A DNA stretch of 64,000 nucleotides, taken from assembly GCF_017497985.1 (NCBI RefSeq), contig NZ_JAGDFV010000003.1:1-64000 (forward strand), written 5' to 3'. The notes beneath the pieces are model-generated. The model was not told where the DNA came from. It made no database searches and saw only the letters and a program-made list of their open reading frames with translations. Positions 1-7,057 of this stretch are shown piece by piece. This stretch comes from Meiothermus sp. CFH 77666 (GTDB taxonomy: Bacteria; Deinococcota; Deinococci; Deinococcales; Thermaceae). Positions within the stretch are counted from its first letter, which is position 1. Each line of letters starts with the position of its first letter. The translations under genes were made by a program, and so were the position numbers.

Positions 1-209
1 CGGCGTGTCTCAAGTTCTGCGCCCATAAGACCTGGTCAGAGCGTATGTCCATCGAAAGGTTGTTGTCTCAACTAACCCGTTTTTTCGGTGCCAAGAAACG
101 CCATCACCGTACTGAACTTGGCTTTACTGCTTGGTGGGCTTACCTCATCATCGCCCTGAACCTCATCGCTGCTTCCCCAGACCTGTGTATAGCTGACATC
201 GTTTTGTGA
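1..209 (+). mobile_element. Transposase C-terminal fragment (cut by window edge)
   Basis: The frame starting at position 3 is open to a TGA at 207-209 and gives about 68 residues. The sequence includes KTWSERMSIERLLSQLTRFFG followed by HHRTE and an aliphatic tail, which resembles the C-terminal end of an IS4/IS5-like DDE transposase. The conserved E of the ERLLSQ helix would be the last acidic residue of the catalytic triad; this is inferred from family resemblance. The N-terminal part lies outside the window, so it cannot be said whether the gene is intact. It ends only 24 bp before an integron-type core site, so this IS probably sits in or next to the attC site of an earlier cassette. Confidence 0.7.
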
Positions 210-232
210 CTAGCACCAGTGATTAATTATTA

Positions 233-239
233 GTTAGCC
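233..239 (+). other. Integron-type core site (GTTAGCC) opening the first cassette
   Basis: GTTAGCC fits the R' core consensus GTTRRRY and is identical to the R' core at 905-911. It lies between the transposase remnant and the first cassette gene. The left half of the attC site that should precede it is not visible, which suggests the IS has replaced it. Confidence 0.5.
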
Positions 240-269
240 TGCCTTTCGCCCCAATAATCGGTGAGCCAA

Positions 270-797
270 ATGGAAGTATTACTTCCTCACATTTCAAAGT
301 GGTTTCTGGACAAGCAAGAGCACTTCACGACTTTTGCCCAAGCGGATAGTCGCATTGAAGGCTGGTTCAAAGCAGAGTTGCTTGTCCTATTCAACCGACT
401 TGGAGCAAGCCGCGTAATTGAACAGTTTGAGCGTGAAGCAAATGTCTCCTCGCCGAAAGATGGCAAGCGAAAACAAGTTGATTTCAGGCTTTACATTCAA
501 GGACAAGAGCACCTTTGCGAACTGAAAGCGCTGTGTATCAGCCAAGCGGCAGGAACTCCCCGCAACTTGCACTTTTACTTCCGAGATGACCACGTTGGAC
601 TAATAAAAGATTTCAAAAAGTTGGACGAGATTGGCAGCCCAAACAAGTGGGTGGTCGCTTTCGTTTATCCCGCTCCTGATTCAAAGGAGTGGAACAAAGC
701 CGTAGCGTCGTTGCCAAGCACATTGAGACATTGGAGACCAGTAACGGCTGTCAGCGATTTTCCAGATTGGATGTATGTTGCATTGTGGAAAGGATGA
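270..797 (+). CDS. Cassette gene 1: small PD-(D/E)XK-like protein
   Basis: This 175-residue protein has no clear family that I can name. Residues around E35 (FKAEL), D71 (QVDF) and E84-L-K86 (CELKA) have the order and spacing (D-x12-ExK) of a PD-(D/E)XK nuclease core, so a restriction-endonuclease-like fold is likely. A real nuclease activity is inference. ATG at 270 is preferred because GGTGAG lies 5 nt upstream; GTG at 261 would add three residues. Base composition is lower in GC than the chromosomal genes, and the gene lies between a core site and an attC site, as an integron cassette gene should. Confidence 0.7.
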   Translation: MEVLLPHISKWFLDKQEHFTTFAQADSRIEGWFKAELLVLFNRLGASRVIEQFEREANVSSPKDGKRKQVDFRLYIQGQEHLCELKALCISQAAGTPRNLHFYFRDDHVGLIKDFKKLDEIGSPNKWVVAFVYPAPDSKEWNKAVASLPSTLRHWRPVTAVSDFPDWMYVALWKG

Positions 798-832
798 CAT
801 TTACGAGAAGCGCATTTCAATCAGATACGGCA

Positions 833-911
833 GGCTAACCAGCGCATGCACCCGACAGGCTTCGCCTCGCTGCGCTCGGCTCGCCTGCGGGTGATGCGCA
901 AGCCGTTAGCC
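833..911 (+). other. Integron attC site 1 (79 bp)
   Basis: The outer cores GGCTAAC (833-839) and GTTAGCC (905-911) are exact reverse complements. Inside them the arms GCGCAT-CACCCG-CAGGC pair perfectly except for an extra G and an extra A on one arm. These are the extrahelical bases that mark attC sites folded as single strands. The central loop is a GC-rich spacer. Confidence 0.88.
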
Positions 912-947
912 AGCACAGATCCCACAGTCGTATAAACAGGAGACCCC

Positions 948-1538
948 ATGAAAACGCTTATCACTGAATTCATCAGCTTGGACGGTGTTGTCCAGGCTCC
1001 AGGCGGGGCGCAGGAAGACACGGACGGTGGCTTCGCCCATGGTGGATGGTTTTTGAAATACTTTGACCCAGAAGTGATTGGCGGCACGTTTGACAACCTC
1101 GCCAAGCAGAGTGACGCGCTCTTGCAAGGACACCGCACCTATCAAACGTCCGCCGCCGCTTGGCCAAGCCGCTCGGGAGACCCGTTCTCAGACTGGATCA
1201 ACAAGGTGCAGAAGTACGTGGTCTCCAACACGCTCAGCGACAAGGACATCACGTGGCATCCGACGACGATCATTCGTGGTGACGATTTCTTGCAAAAAGT
1301 CTCCGACCTGCGGGCGCAGCCAGGGGGATACATTTACGTGTACGGCAGCGCAGCGATGGTTCGGTCGTTGCTCGCTGCTGACCTTGTCGATGAGTTATTG
1401 CTGACGATCGCGCCAGTGACCCTCGGCGGGGGTAAGACAATCTTTCCCGCAAACGGAAAAGCGATGTCGTTCGAGTTGATGTCGACTGCTAAGGCAAGCT
1501 CGGGGGCGCTGGTCTGCCGATATGTGCGTGCACGTTAG
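948..1538 (+). CDS. Cassette gene 2: dihydrofolate-reductase-family (RibD C-terminal-like) protein
   Basis: A 196-residue protein of the dihydrofolate reductase/RibD C-terminal superfamily. It starts with the typical FISLDGVVQAPGG strand-loop, then has GHRTYQ near residue 61 and the late YVYGSAAMVRSLLAADLVDELLLTIAPVTLGGGKTIF block that forms the NADPH-binding side. The family reduces pterin- or deaminopyrimidine-like substrates, but most cassette and genomic copies have no known substrate, and it lacks the features of a trimethoprim-resistance DfrA or DfrB enzyme. An AGGAGA ribosome site lies 6 nt before the ATG. A related protein is encoded at 62684-63292. Confidence 0.85.
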   Translation: MKTLITEFISLDGVVQAPGGAQEDTDGGFAHGGWFLKYFDPEVIGGTFDNLAKQSDALLQGHRTYQTSAAAWPSRSGDPFSDWINKVQKYVVSNTLSDKDITWHPTTIIRGDDFLQKVSDLRAQPGGYIYVYGSAAMVRSLLAADLVDELLLTIAPVTLGGGKTIFPANGKAMSFELMSTAKASSGALVCRYVRAR

Positions 1539-1561
1539 TGCCTATACTGTCTTCGCTGGCT

Positions 1562-1617
1562 GGCTAACAACGGGTTGCAGCCGACGCGCTGCGCGCGGCT
1601 GAACCTGGGCGTTGGGC
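1562..1617 (+). other. Integron attC site 2 (56 bp)
   Basis: GGCTAAC (1562-1568) and GTTGGGC (1611-1617) are the outer cores. The inner arms GGTT-CAGCCG-CGCG pair with their complement, with an extra G and an extra A unpaired on one arm, exactly as at the first site. It ends the second cassette 23 bp after its stop codon. Confidence 0.88.
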
Positions 1618-1644
1618 AACATTTGAACGGGAGGGCCTAAAGCG

Positions 1645-2040
1645 ATGCGAGTCTATATTTACCCCCTTTTTAAGTTCGTGCTCATTTCAATGGCGTTATG
1701 TTTGGCGCTTTCCGATGCATATGCCGTTACTTGCGACATGCTTGTAATGAATGTTGACGATGCCCGTACAAAGCTCCAACGGGCCGCAAACGAAACCAAC
1801 CTTGATGCCGCCAAGGACTATGCAAGGCGTGCAAAGAGAGCCCTCGATGACGCTGCAATGTCCGCGATGAACTGCAAATGTTATATGGCACACATCGAAT
1901 TCGATACTGCGGCATCCCATGCTCGACGTGCAAGGGATGCATACTCAGCGAAGGAATTTGTAGACTCACTGAACCGAGCAATTCGTGCATTCAATTCTGC
2001 CCTAATTGCCTTGCGGGCTTGTGCTTCGGGGCATAGATAG
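1645..2040 (+). CDS. Cassette gene 3: small secreted protein of unknown function
   Basis: A 131-residue protein with a typical signal peptide: positive start, hydrophobic stretch FVLISMALCLALS, and a cleavage-like site after ALSDAYA near residue 27. The mature part is alpha-helical, rich in Ala, Arg and Asp, and contains four Cys (TCDM, NCKC, RACA), some of which could form disulfides. Two similar segments, LDAAKDYARRAKRALDDAAM and FDTAASHARRARDAYSAKEF, look like a repeated helical hairpin. I recognise no family. GGGAGGG lies about 10 nt before the ATG. Exported proteins are common among cassette genes. Confidence 0.75.
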   Translation: MRVYIYPLFKFVLISMALCLALSDAYAVTCDMLVMNVDDARTKLQRAANETNLDAAKDYARRAKRALDDAAMSAMNCKCYMAHIEFDTAASHARRARDAYSAKEFVDSLNRAIRAFNSALIALRACASGHR

Positions 2041-2044
2041 CAAT

Positions 2045-2137
2045 TCCTAACCACCGGGTCAACCGGACGCGCTGGGAAAGTGGCGATGGTTTGTACAATG
2101 CTTCCAACCCGCGCGCCGGTTACCCTGAGCGTTAAGT
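2045..2137 (+). other. Integron attC site 3 (93 bp)
   Basis: TCCTAAC (2045-2051) and GTTAAGT (2131-2137) form the outer cores. The inner arms GGGT-AACCGG-CGCG pair, with an extra C and an extra A unpaired. The central loop is longer than in the other two sites. This is the last recognisable site of the array. Confidence 0.85.
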
Positions 2138-2271
2138 ACCTCCCGCTTATGTTTTGGCTACTGGGATGGTCGAAAATCATTCAGGTATTGCGCCAGGAGC
2201 ATGATTATCTAGCGCAGCCCGGATTCGACTCTAAACCTTATACATACGCAACTTAGCTGCTGTGAGGTACT
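2135..2271. repeat. Dispersed repeat copy A at the right border of the cassette array
   Basis: This stretch shares blocks TACCTCCCGC, TCGAAAATCATT, AGGTATTGCGCC, CATGATT and CGCAACTTA, in the same order, with 48477-48590 in the vapBC spacer. It is bounded here by the 8-bp inverted repeat AGTACCTC (2135-2142) and GAGGTACT (2264-2271). No gene is visible from 2138 to 2385. Confidence 0.6.
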
Positions 2272-2385
2272 ATTGTCGGCGATTTATGCAAGGGCATACA
2301 AAGGCTCAGGGACGAAACCCCGCGCAGTGTGCCTCTCGGTAGCGGCAAGCTTGCGACCGAGATGGACGCACGGCTACGAGAAGGC

Positions 2386-3843
2386 TCACCGCACCATCTT
2401 CCACTTCCGCCGACTGAGCGGATCTGCCAGGGCAAACCCCACCAGCCCCAGCAATCCCAGCCACCCCACCCAGTCCCCCAGCCGCACCGCCGGGGCATTG
2501 GCCCGGCCCAGGGGCACATCGGCAACCAGGGTGGCCTCTCCGCTCTGGGGGAAGCTGGCCAGCGAGCGCACCCGGCCCCAGGGGTCGAGGATGGCCGAGT
2601 CAAAGCCGCCGTCGGCCTTGACCATGCTGAGGCGGTTCTCCACCGCCCGGAAGACCAGGTGGGTGTAGTGCTTGTCGGCGATGGTGGCCCAGTCCTGCGA
2701 GGGAACCGCCACCACCTGAGCACCCCGGCGGGCCATCTTGCGGGCGGTGTCGGTAAAGTCGAGGTCGTAGCAGATGAGGGTAGCCAGGCGGCCTATGGAG
2801 GTGTGGTAGACCGGGTAGGTGCCCCGGGTGGGGCTGGTTTCGCCCGCAAAGAGCACCGGGTGATCCTTGCCGTAGACGCCCAGAAACTGGCCCTCTGGGC
2901 TGATAACTGTGGCCTCGTTGCGGAAGATTCGCTCGCCCACGACCACCACATAGCCCACCACCAGATAGGCCCGGCTTTCCCGCGCCAGCGCTACCAGGCC
3001 CAGGCGGTCTTCGGTTTGGGGGTCGAAGGTGAAGGCGCCCTCGGGCCAGACGATGAGCCGGGCGCCCTGGCGGGCGGCCTCGAGGGTCTGTTCCTTCATG
3101 CGGACGAAAGTGGCCTCGGCCAGGGCAGTCTCTCCGCGGTTCTGGGCCAGGATGGGGGAGGTGGGGGGCTGGATGGCCGCCACCCGCAGCGTGCCCGCCT
3201 CGGGCCGGTAGAGCCAGAGCGAGAGGCCCACCCAGCCCAAGAGCGCCAGCCCCCCGGCCCAGAGCCAGCGCCGCACCCGAAGGGGCGAGAGAGGGGCTTC
3301 TTTGTGCAGCAGTCCCAGCAGCCCCTGCCCCAGCACGAAGTTCACCAGCACAATCAGGGCGCTCATGCCATAGATGCTGAACACGCTGACGGGCTGGATC
3401 AGCCAGGGCTGGGTGTGCTGGGTATAGGCGATAAAGCCCCAGGTGGCGGCGATGGGCACAAAGCCCCGGATCATCTCGATGCCCACCCAGTTGCTCACCC
3501 CCTGCCAGACAAAGTAGCGGTAGCCGGTGCGCTCGTGGAAGGCCCGCACGCCCATATCGCCCAGCAGGGCAATCAGAAAAATGGCCAGGGGGAGCCACTC
3601 CATGTAGAGCCCACTGCCGCCAAACACCGGGCCGAAGTAGCCCAGGCCCCACAGGCCCATGGTGGTGGCCGAGGCCAGGCTCGAGAGCCTTGCAGGCATC
3701 AGCCAGAACTGCGCCAGCAGCATGGGCAGCAGGGCTACCCAGGCCAGCAGCCAGAGGTTGTAGGGCGGATAGGCCAGCACCAAGAGCCCCCCGCTCAGGG
3801 CCGCAAGGCCCAGGCCCAGCAGGAGGCGCAGCAGGCCGCTCAC
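2386..3843 (-). CDS. lnt: Apolipoprotein N-acyltransferase
   Basis: A 485-residue inner-membrane enzyme that adds the third acyl chain to the N-terminal Cys of lipoproteins. The first 210 residues hold about seven hydrophobic segments. The second half is a carbon-nitrogen hydrolase domain with the catalytic triad visible as Glu in IVWPEGAF, Lys in VYGKDHPV and Cys in LICYDLDF. Length suits the family. The start is GTG, with a TACAAA -10-like box 6 nt upstream, so the mRNA may be leaderless. It lies downstream of a LolA-like gene on the same strand, which fits a lipoprotein and envelope role. Confidence 0.88.
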   Translation of the reverse strand: MSGLLRLLLGLGLAALSGGLLVLAYPPYNLWLLAWVALLPMLLAQFWLMPARLSSLASATTMGLWGLGYFGPVFGGSGLYMEWLPLAIFLIALLGDMGVRAFHERTGYRYFVWQGVSNWVGIEMIRGFVPIAATWGFIAYTQHTQPWLIQPVSVFSIYGMSALIVLVNFVLGQGLLGLLHKEAPLSPLRVRRWLWAGGLALLGWVGLSLWLYRPEAGTLRVAAIQPPTSPILAQNRGETALAEATFVRMKEQTLEAARQGARLIVWPEGAFTFDPQTEDRLGLVALARESRAYLVVGYVVVVGERIFRNEATVISPEGQFLGVYGKDHPVLFAGETSPTRGTYPVYHTSIGRLATLICYDLDFTDTARKMARRGAQVVAVPSQDWATIADKHYTHLVFRAVENRLSMVKADGGFDSAILDPWGRVRSLASFPQSGEATLVADVPLGRANAPAVRLGDWVGWLGLLGLVGFALADPLSRRKWKMVR

Positions 3844-3908
3844 GCTTTATTTGTAGCCCCGCTCTGTTACCAGGGCATTACCTTGTCGGCAGGCGGTAGC
3901 GGGCTTGC

Positions 3909-4562
3909 TCAGTTGCGTCGCAACACCTCGGCGTCGGCGGGGCGCTTGCGGAGGATTTGGGGGGTCAGGCTGGCGCGGCGAAAGTTGCCAAAGTTGAGGT
4001 CGGCCAGCACTTTATTGCTGCTGTCGCGCAGGGTGATGGAAACCGGGCGGGGGTCGGCCTTGAGCACCAGAATTTCCATATTGGCAAAGCCCAGCGAGGC
4101 GTCCTTGGGGGTGCCGCCAATGCGCCAGGCGGCCCCGGCGGGGGTGTTTTGCTCGCCCAGTAGCCTGAGCGTGACCCGCTCGGTGAGCTGGTCGAAGTCG
4201 CCCAGGTCGGTCAGGTTGACCCCCAGGCCCTCTATGCGGGCCTTGGCGCGGGGCTGGATGATGAGCTGGTTGGTCAGGAACAGGTAGTTCCAGACCTCCT
4301 TGTCCGAGATGACCACAAAGTTGCCCTCGAGTGCGGCGGGCTTCTTGAACTCTACCCGGGCCAGTTGCTCCTTACCCGGAATCACCTGAAGCCGGAACTC
4401 GGTGTCCTGACTGCTGCCGTCGGGCAGTTGAATCTTGCCGGTGATGGTGGCCTCCCAGGGCGAGCGATCCAGGTTGGTCTGCACCTGGCGGGTGATTTCG
4501 GCGATGCTCTGGGCCGCCACCAGGCCCAGGGATAAGAGGGCGATTGCCAGCAACTTCTTCAT
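3909..4562 (-). CDS. LolA-like outer-membrane lipoprotein-sorting family protein
   Basis: A 217-residue protein with an N-terminal signal peptide (KKLLAIALLSLGLVAAQS) and a LolA/LolB-like beta-rich body, including VEFKKPAALEGNFVVISDKEVWNYLFLTNQLIIQPR. Family members carry lipids or lipoproteins across the periplasm. The start ATGA overlaps the stop of the upstream gene (4559-5392), so the two are probably translationally coupled. Exact substrate is not shown by the sequence. Confidence 0.75.
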   Translation of the reverse strand: MKKLLAIALLSLGLVAAQSIAEITRQVQTNLDRSPWEATITGKIQLPDGSSQDTEFRLQVIPGKEQLARVEFKKPAALEGNFVVISDKEVWNYLFLTNQLIIQPRAKARIEGLGVNLTDLGDFDQLTERVTLRLLGEQNTPAGAAWRIGGTPKDASLGFANMEILVLKADPRPVSITLRDSSNKVLADLNFGNFRRASLTPQILRKRPADAEVLRRN

Positions 4563-5392
4563 TCATGGCCTCCAAAACTGAGCATGTAGCGTAGCCAGAG
4601 CGAAAACCCACCGTTGTAGCTTGCATCGGCGCGGAAGCGGTACGCCTCCAGCCCCAGGGTAGCTGCCCAGGGGTAGGCCACGGTTAGGCGCAGCTTAAGA
4701 TTGTTGAGTTCTTCGTCCAGGGGTGCGGTGAGGGCGGCTTCCAGCCGGTTGTACTGCCCGGCCCGCAGGGTGGCCTCGAGCAGCGTCCCGGCCTCGTCGA
4801 GCTCGCCCCGCCAGCCAATAATGCCGTACAGGCGTGAATCGTCCACCCCCAGCCCGAAGGTATAGGTCTGCTCCTGGCGCAACGCATAGCTGAGCTCGCC
4901 CGAGCCGCTGGCAAGGTCGGCCAGGTTGCGCTTGAAGCCCAGCCCCAGGCCCAGAGTTTCCCGCGGGCTCAGGCGGTAGCGCCCCCAGAAGCCCAGTTTG
5001 AGCCCCCCTTCGGCCTCCTCGCCCACCCACAACTGCGAGCGCAGGGTGCTGCTATACCCCGCCTCCAGGCTGGCTGCCACCGGCCCGAAGGTTCCGCCGA
5101 TGCGGCCCTCGACCCCCCAGCCCGCGAACCCCAGGCTGGCCCGCAGGCCATAGCTCAGGCGCCCCAGGGCGCTAAACTCGAGGGCGCTCCCCAGCCCCAG
5201 CCCCAGTGCATCGCGCTGGAGGCGGGCCTCGAGGTCAAACGCCCCCAGCGGCAGGGTGGCCTCGAGCGTGGGCGTCAGGGAGTCGGGCGATAGGCGACCG
5301 TAGAGCCCGAAGGTGAGGGATTGGGCAAGGCCCAAAGCCGAAAGCTGAAGAACCACGGTCAGCGCTATCGGTAAAAGTCTTTGCGCAGTCAT
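4559..5392 (-). CDS. Exported beta-rich protein, probable outer-membrane barrel
   Basis: I chose the ATG at 5392 (277 residues) because GGGAGG lies about 9 nt upstream and the protein then begins with a clean signal peptide, TAQRLLPIALTVVLQLSALGLAQS. Upstream in-frame codons run into a dispersed repeat. The mature part is a series of alternating short beta-strands rich in Leu, Gly and aromatic residues (for example GLGLGSALEFSALGRLSYGL and TLGLGLGFKRNLADL), as in barrel proteins. No named family is recognised. It is coupled to the LolA-like gene by a 4-bp overlap. Confidence 0.65.
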   Translation of the reverse strand: MTAQRLLPIALTVVLQLSALGLAQSLTFGLYGRLSPDSLTPTLEATLPLGAFDLEARLQRDALGLGLGSALEFSALGRLSYGLRASLGFAGWGVEGRIGGTFGPVAASLEAGYSSTLRSQLWVGEEAEGGLKLGFWGRYRLSPRETLGLGLGFKRNLADLASGSGELSYALRQEQTYTFGLGVDDSRLYGIIGWRGELDEAGTLLEATLRAGQYNRLEAALTAPLDEELNNLKLRLTVAYPWAATLGLEAYRFRADASYNGGFSLWLRYMLSFGGHE

Positions 5393-5436
5393 AAGAGATG
5401 CCTCCCTGGAATAGAGGGAGTGCCCCAACAGTTTAG

Positions 5437-5613
5437 GCTCTTCGCATATTTTGAGCCATCCGGCTATGGGAATGCCCTGTCCTGGAGAGAACAGGGGCTG
5501 CCGGGAAACTCGAAGCCCAGGCACCCGTGGGCCAGGCCCACGCCTGGGTGCGTAACATGCGTCCGGGCCTGGGCGACGTTTTCATGGGCAGCCAGGTTTC
5601 TAAAGAGTGCGAT
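5437..5613 (+). repeat. Palindromic dispersed element, long form, copy R1
   Basis: Has the end motifs CTCTT..CA..TTTGAGCC on the left and TAAAGAGTGCGAT on the right, with a core CTGTCCTGGAGAGAACAG. It carries an extra block of about 75 bp that is also present in copy R2 and absent from R3 to R5. It fills most of the gap before ppa. Confidence 0.65.
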
Positions 5614-5663
5614 ATGCGTTGTAGCTACCTCTTTAGCGCTTTGGATGTCAGAATGGGGACGCT

Positions 5664-6203
5664 ATGGCGAACCTCAAGAACCTGCCCGTTGGTAAAAAAG
5701 CGCCCGAAGTTGTCCATATGGTGATTGAAGTACCGCGCGGGTCTTCCAACAAGTACGAATACGACCCCGACCTCGAGGCCATCAAGCTCGACCGGGTACT
5801 CCCCACGGCCCAGTTCTACCCCGGCGATTATGGCTTCATCCCCTCCACCCTGGCCGAGGATGGCGATCCCCTGGATGGCATCATCCTCTCCACCTACCCC
5901 CTGCTGCCGGGGGTGGTGGTGGATGTGCGCATTGTGGGGATGGTAGACATGCAAGACGAAAAAGGCGGCGACGCCAAAATTATCGGGGTGGTGGCCGAAG
6001 ACCCGCGCCTCGACCACATCCGCGACCTGGCCGATGTACCCACCGCCCATAAACAGGAAATCCAGAACTTCTTCGAGACCTACAAGGCTTTGGAGGCCCA
6101 CAAGGGCAAGTGGGTCAAGGTTTCGGGCTGGAAGGACAAGGCCGGTGCAGTGGCCGAGGTGCAGGCCTGCATCGAGCGGTTCAAAGAGGTGAAAGACCGC
6201 TAG
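5664..6203 (+). CDS. ppa: Inorganic pyrophosphatase (family I)
   Basis: A 179-residue soluble enzyme that hydrolyses pyrophosphate to two phosphates and so drives biosynthetic reactions forward. Family I signature residues are visible: YEYD near residue 30, FYPGDYGFIPSTLAEDGDPLDGIIL with the metal-binding Asp residues, and the late KYKALE-HKGKWVKVSGW block. Length matches bacterial hexameric enzymes. It stands alone between two dispersed repeats. Confidence 0.95.
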   Translation: MANLKNLPVGKKAPEVVHMVIEVPRGSSNKYEYDPDLEAIKLDRVLPTAQFYPGDYGFIPSTLAEDGDPLDGIILSTYPLLPGVVVDVRIVGMVDMQDEKGGDAKIIGVVAEDPRLDHIRDLADVPTAHKQEIQNFFETYKALEAHKGKWVKVSGWKDKAGAVAEVQACIERFKEVKDR

Positions 6204-6434
6204 CAAGCCAACAATCGTGATGAATGCTTGGCTCGAGTAGGGTTATACGCCTCCGGTTTAGAGCCGTAACCGGGTATGTTTCACTATGCTCTCGGCCTTC
6301 GGCTGTGGGCTTTCAGCAACCCCTCAAATGCCGAAAAGGTCGCACCGAACGGTTGCACCGTGCCTGGGATGCGCGGGTTGAACTGGCTTGACCGCCCAGG
6401 GGCATTTGTGGTTATGTAATCAAACGAGCTACCT

Positions 6435-6869
6435 ATGGCCTTGCAGCAGCGAATCGAATCCTTACTGAAGGCGCTGGAAGTGCCCGACCTGAGTGTTGAG
6501 GTACCTTCAGTGAGCGACGAGGAGGGTTTCCTCGAGGCCCTGGAAGCGGCCATCCGTAGCTTTATCGAAGACGGGGAGGATGACGAAAGCCCCCTGGGCC
6601 TGATAGAGGCCGATCCCTCAGCCTACGACCTTAGCGATGATCCCGATACCGACGAACTGCAAAACGCCGTCAGAGACTTCATGAACGCAGGCGACTCCCA
6701 GCTCACGCTCATCACCCCCGAGAGCCCCCTCCAGCCCGATGGCGGCGAGAACCCCAGTAAGTTCTGGGTGTTCTTGCTCCAGATGCCCGCCCTCTCTGAA
6801 CATCGTTGGTGGGCCGTTGTGGACAAAAACGGGCGGAACGAAACCTACAACTACGGCGTAATGGCGTAA
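6435..6869 (+). CDS. Acidic protein of unknown function
   Basis: A 144-residue protein with a very acidic middle ([33 protein letters not shown]) and a tryptophan-containing C-terminal part ([23 protein letters not shown]). No signal peptide or membrane segment is seen and I recognise no family. A weak promoter may be TTGACC at 6388-6393 with TATGTAAT at 6413-6420. No clear ribosome site precedes the ATG. Confidence 0.6.
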   Translation: MALQQRIESLLKALEVPDLSVEVPSVSDEEGFLEALEAAIRSFIEDGEDDESPLGLIEADPSAYDLSDDPDTDELQNAVRDFMNAGDSQLTLITPESPLQPDGGENPSKFWVFLLQMPALSEHRWWAVVDKNGRNETYNYGVMA

Positions 6870-6873
6870 TTTA

Positions 6874-7048
6874 GAACGCAACTCACCAATTTAGAGCCAT
6901 TCGGTTACAAGAAAGCTTTGTTCTGGACACAGCAGTAGCTGCCTGGAAACTCGAAACCCAAGCACCCGTGGGCCGGGCCTGGCCCTAACATGTGTCTGGA
7001 CACAGACACATTCTCGTTTTCGTGGGCGGCCACGTCTGTGAAGAGCGT
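6874..7048 (+). repeat. Palindromic dispersed element, long form, copy R2
   Basis: Shares ends and insert with R1. The right part GTGGGCGGCCACGTCTGTGA followed by AGAGCG matches the consensus of the family closely. It separates the convergent genes at 6435 and 7058. Confidence 0.7.
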
Positions 7049-7057
7049 AAAACCGCT

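Noticed and set aside
948-1538. A trimethoprim-resistance dfr cassette
   Set aside because: The protein belongs to the RibD C-terminal-like branch and lacks the features of DfrA or DfrB; resistance cannot be claimed.
2253-2723. A 156-codon minus-strand frame next to lnt
   Set aside because: It is an out-of-frame shadow of lnt rich in Trp, Arg, Pro and Ser with no start support.
2329-4287. A 652-codon plus-strand open frame across lnt and the LolA-like gene
   Set aside because: It is the complement of two well-supported minus-strand genes and its product is a Gln/His/Pro/Gly-rich string typical of shadow frames in GC-rich DNA.
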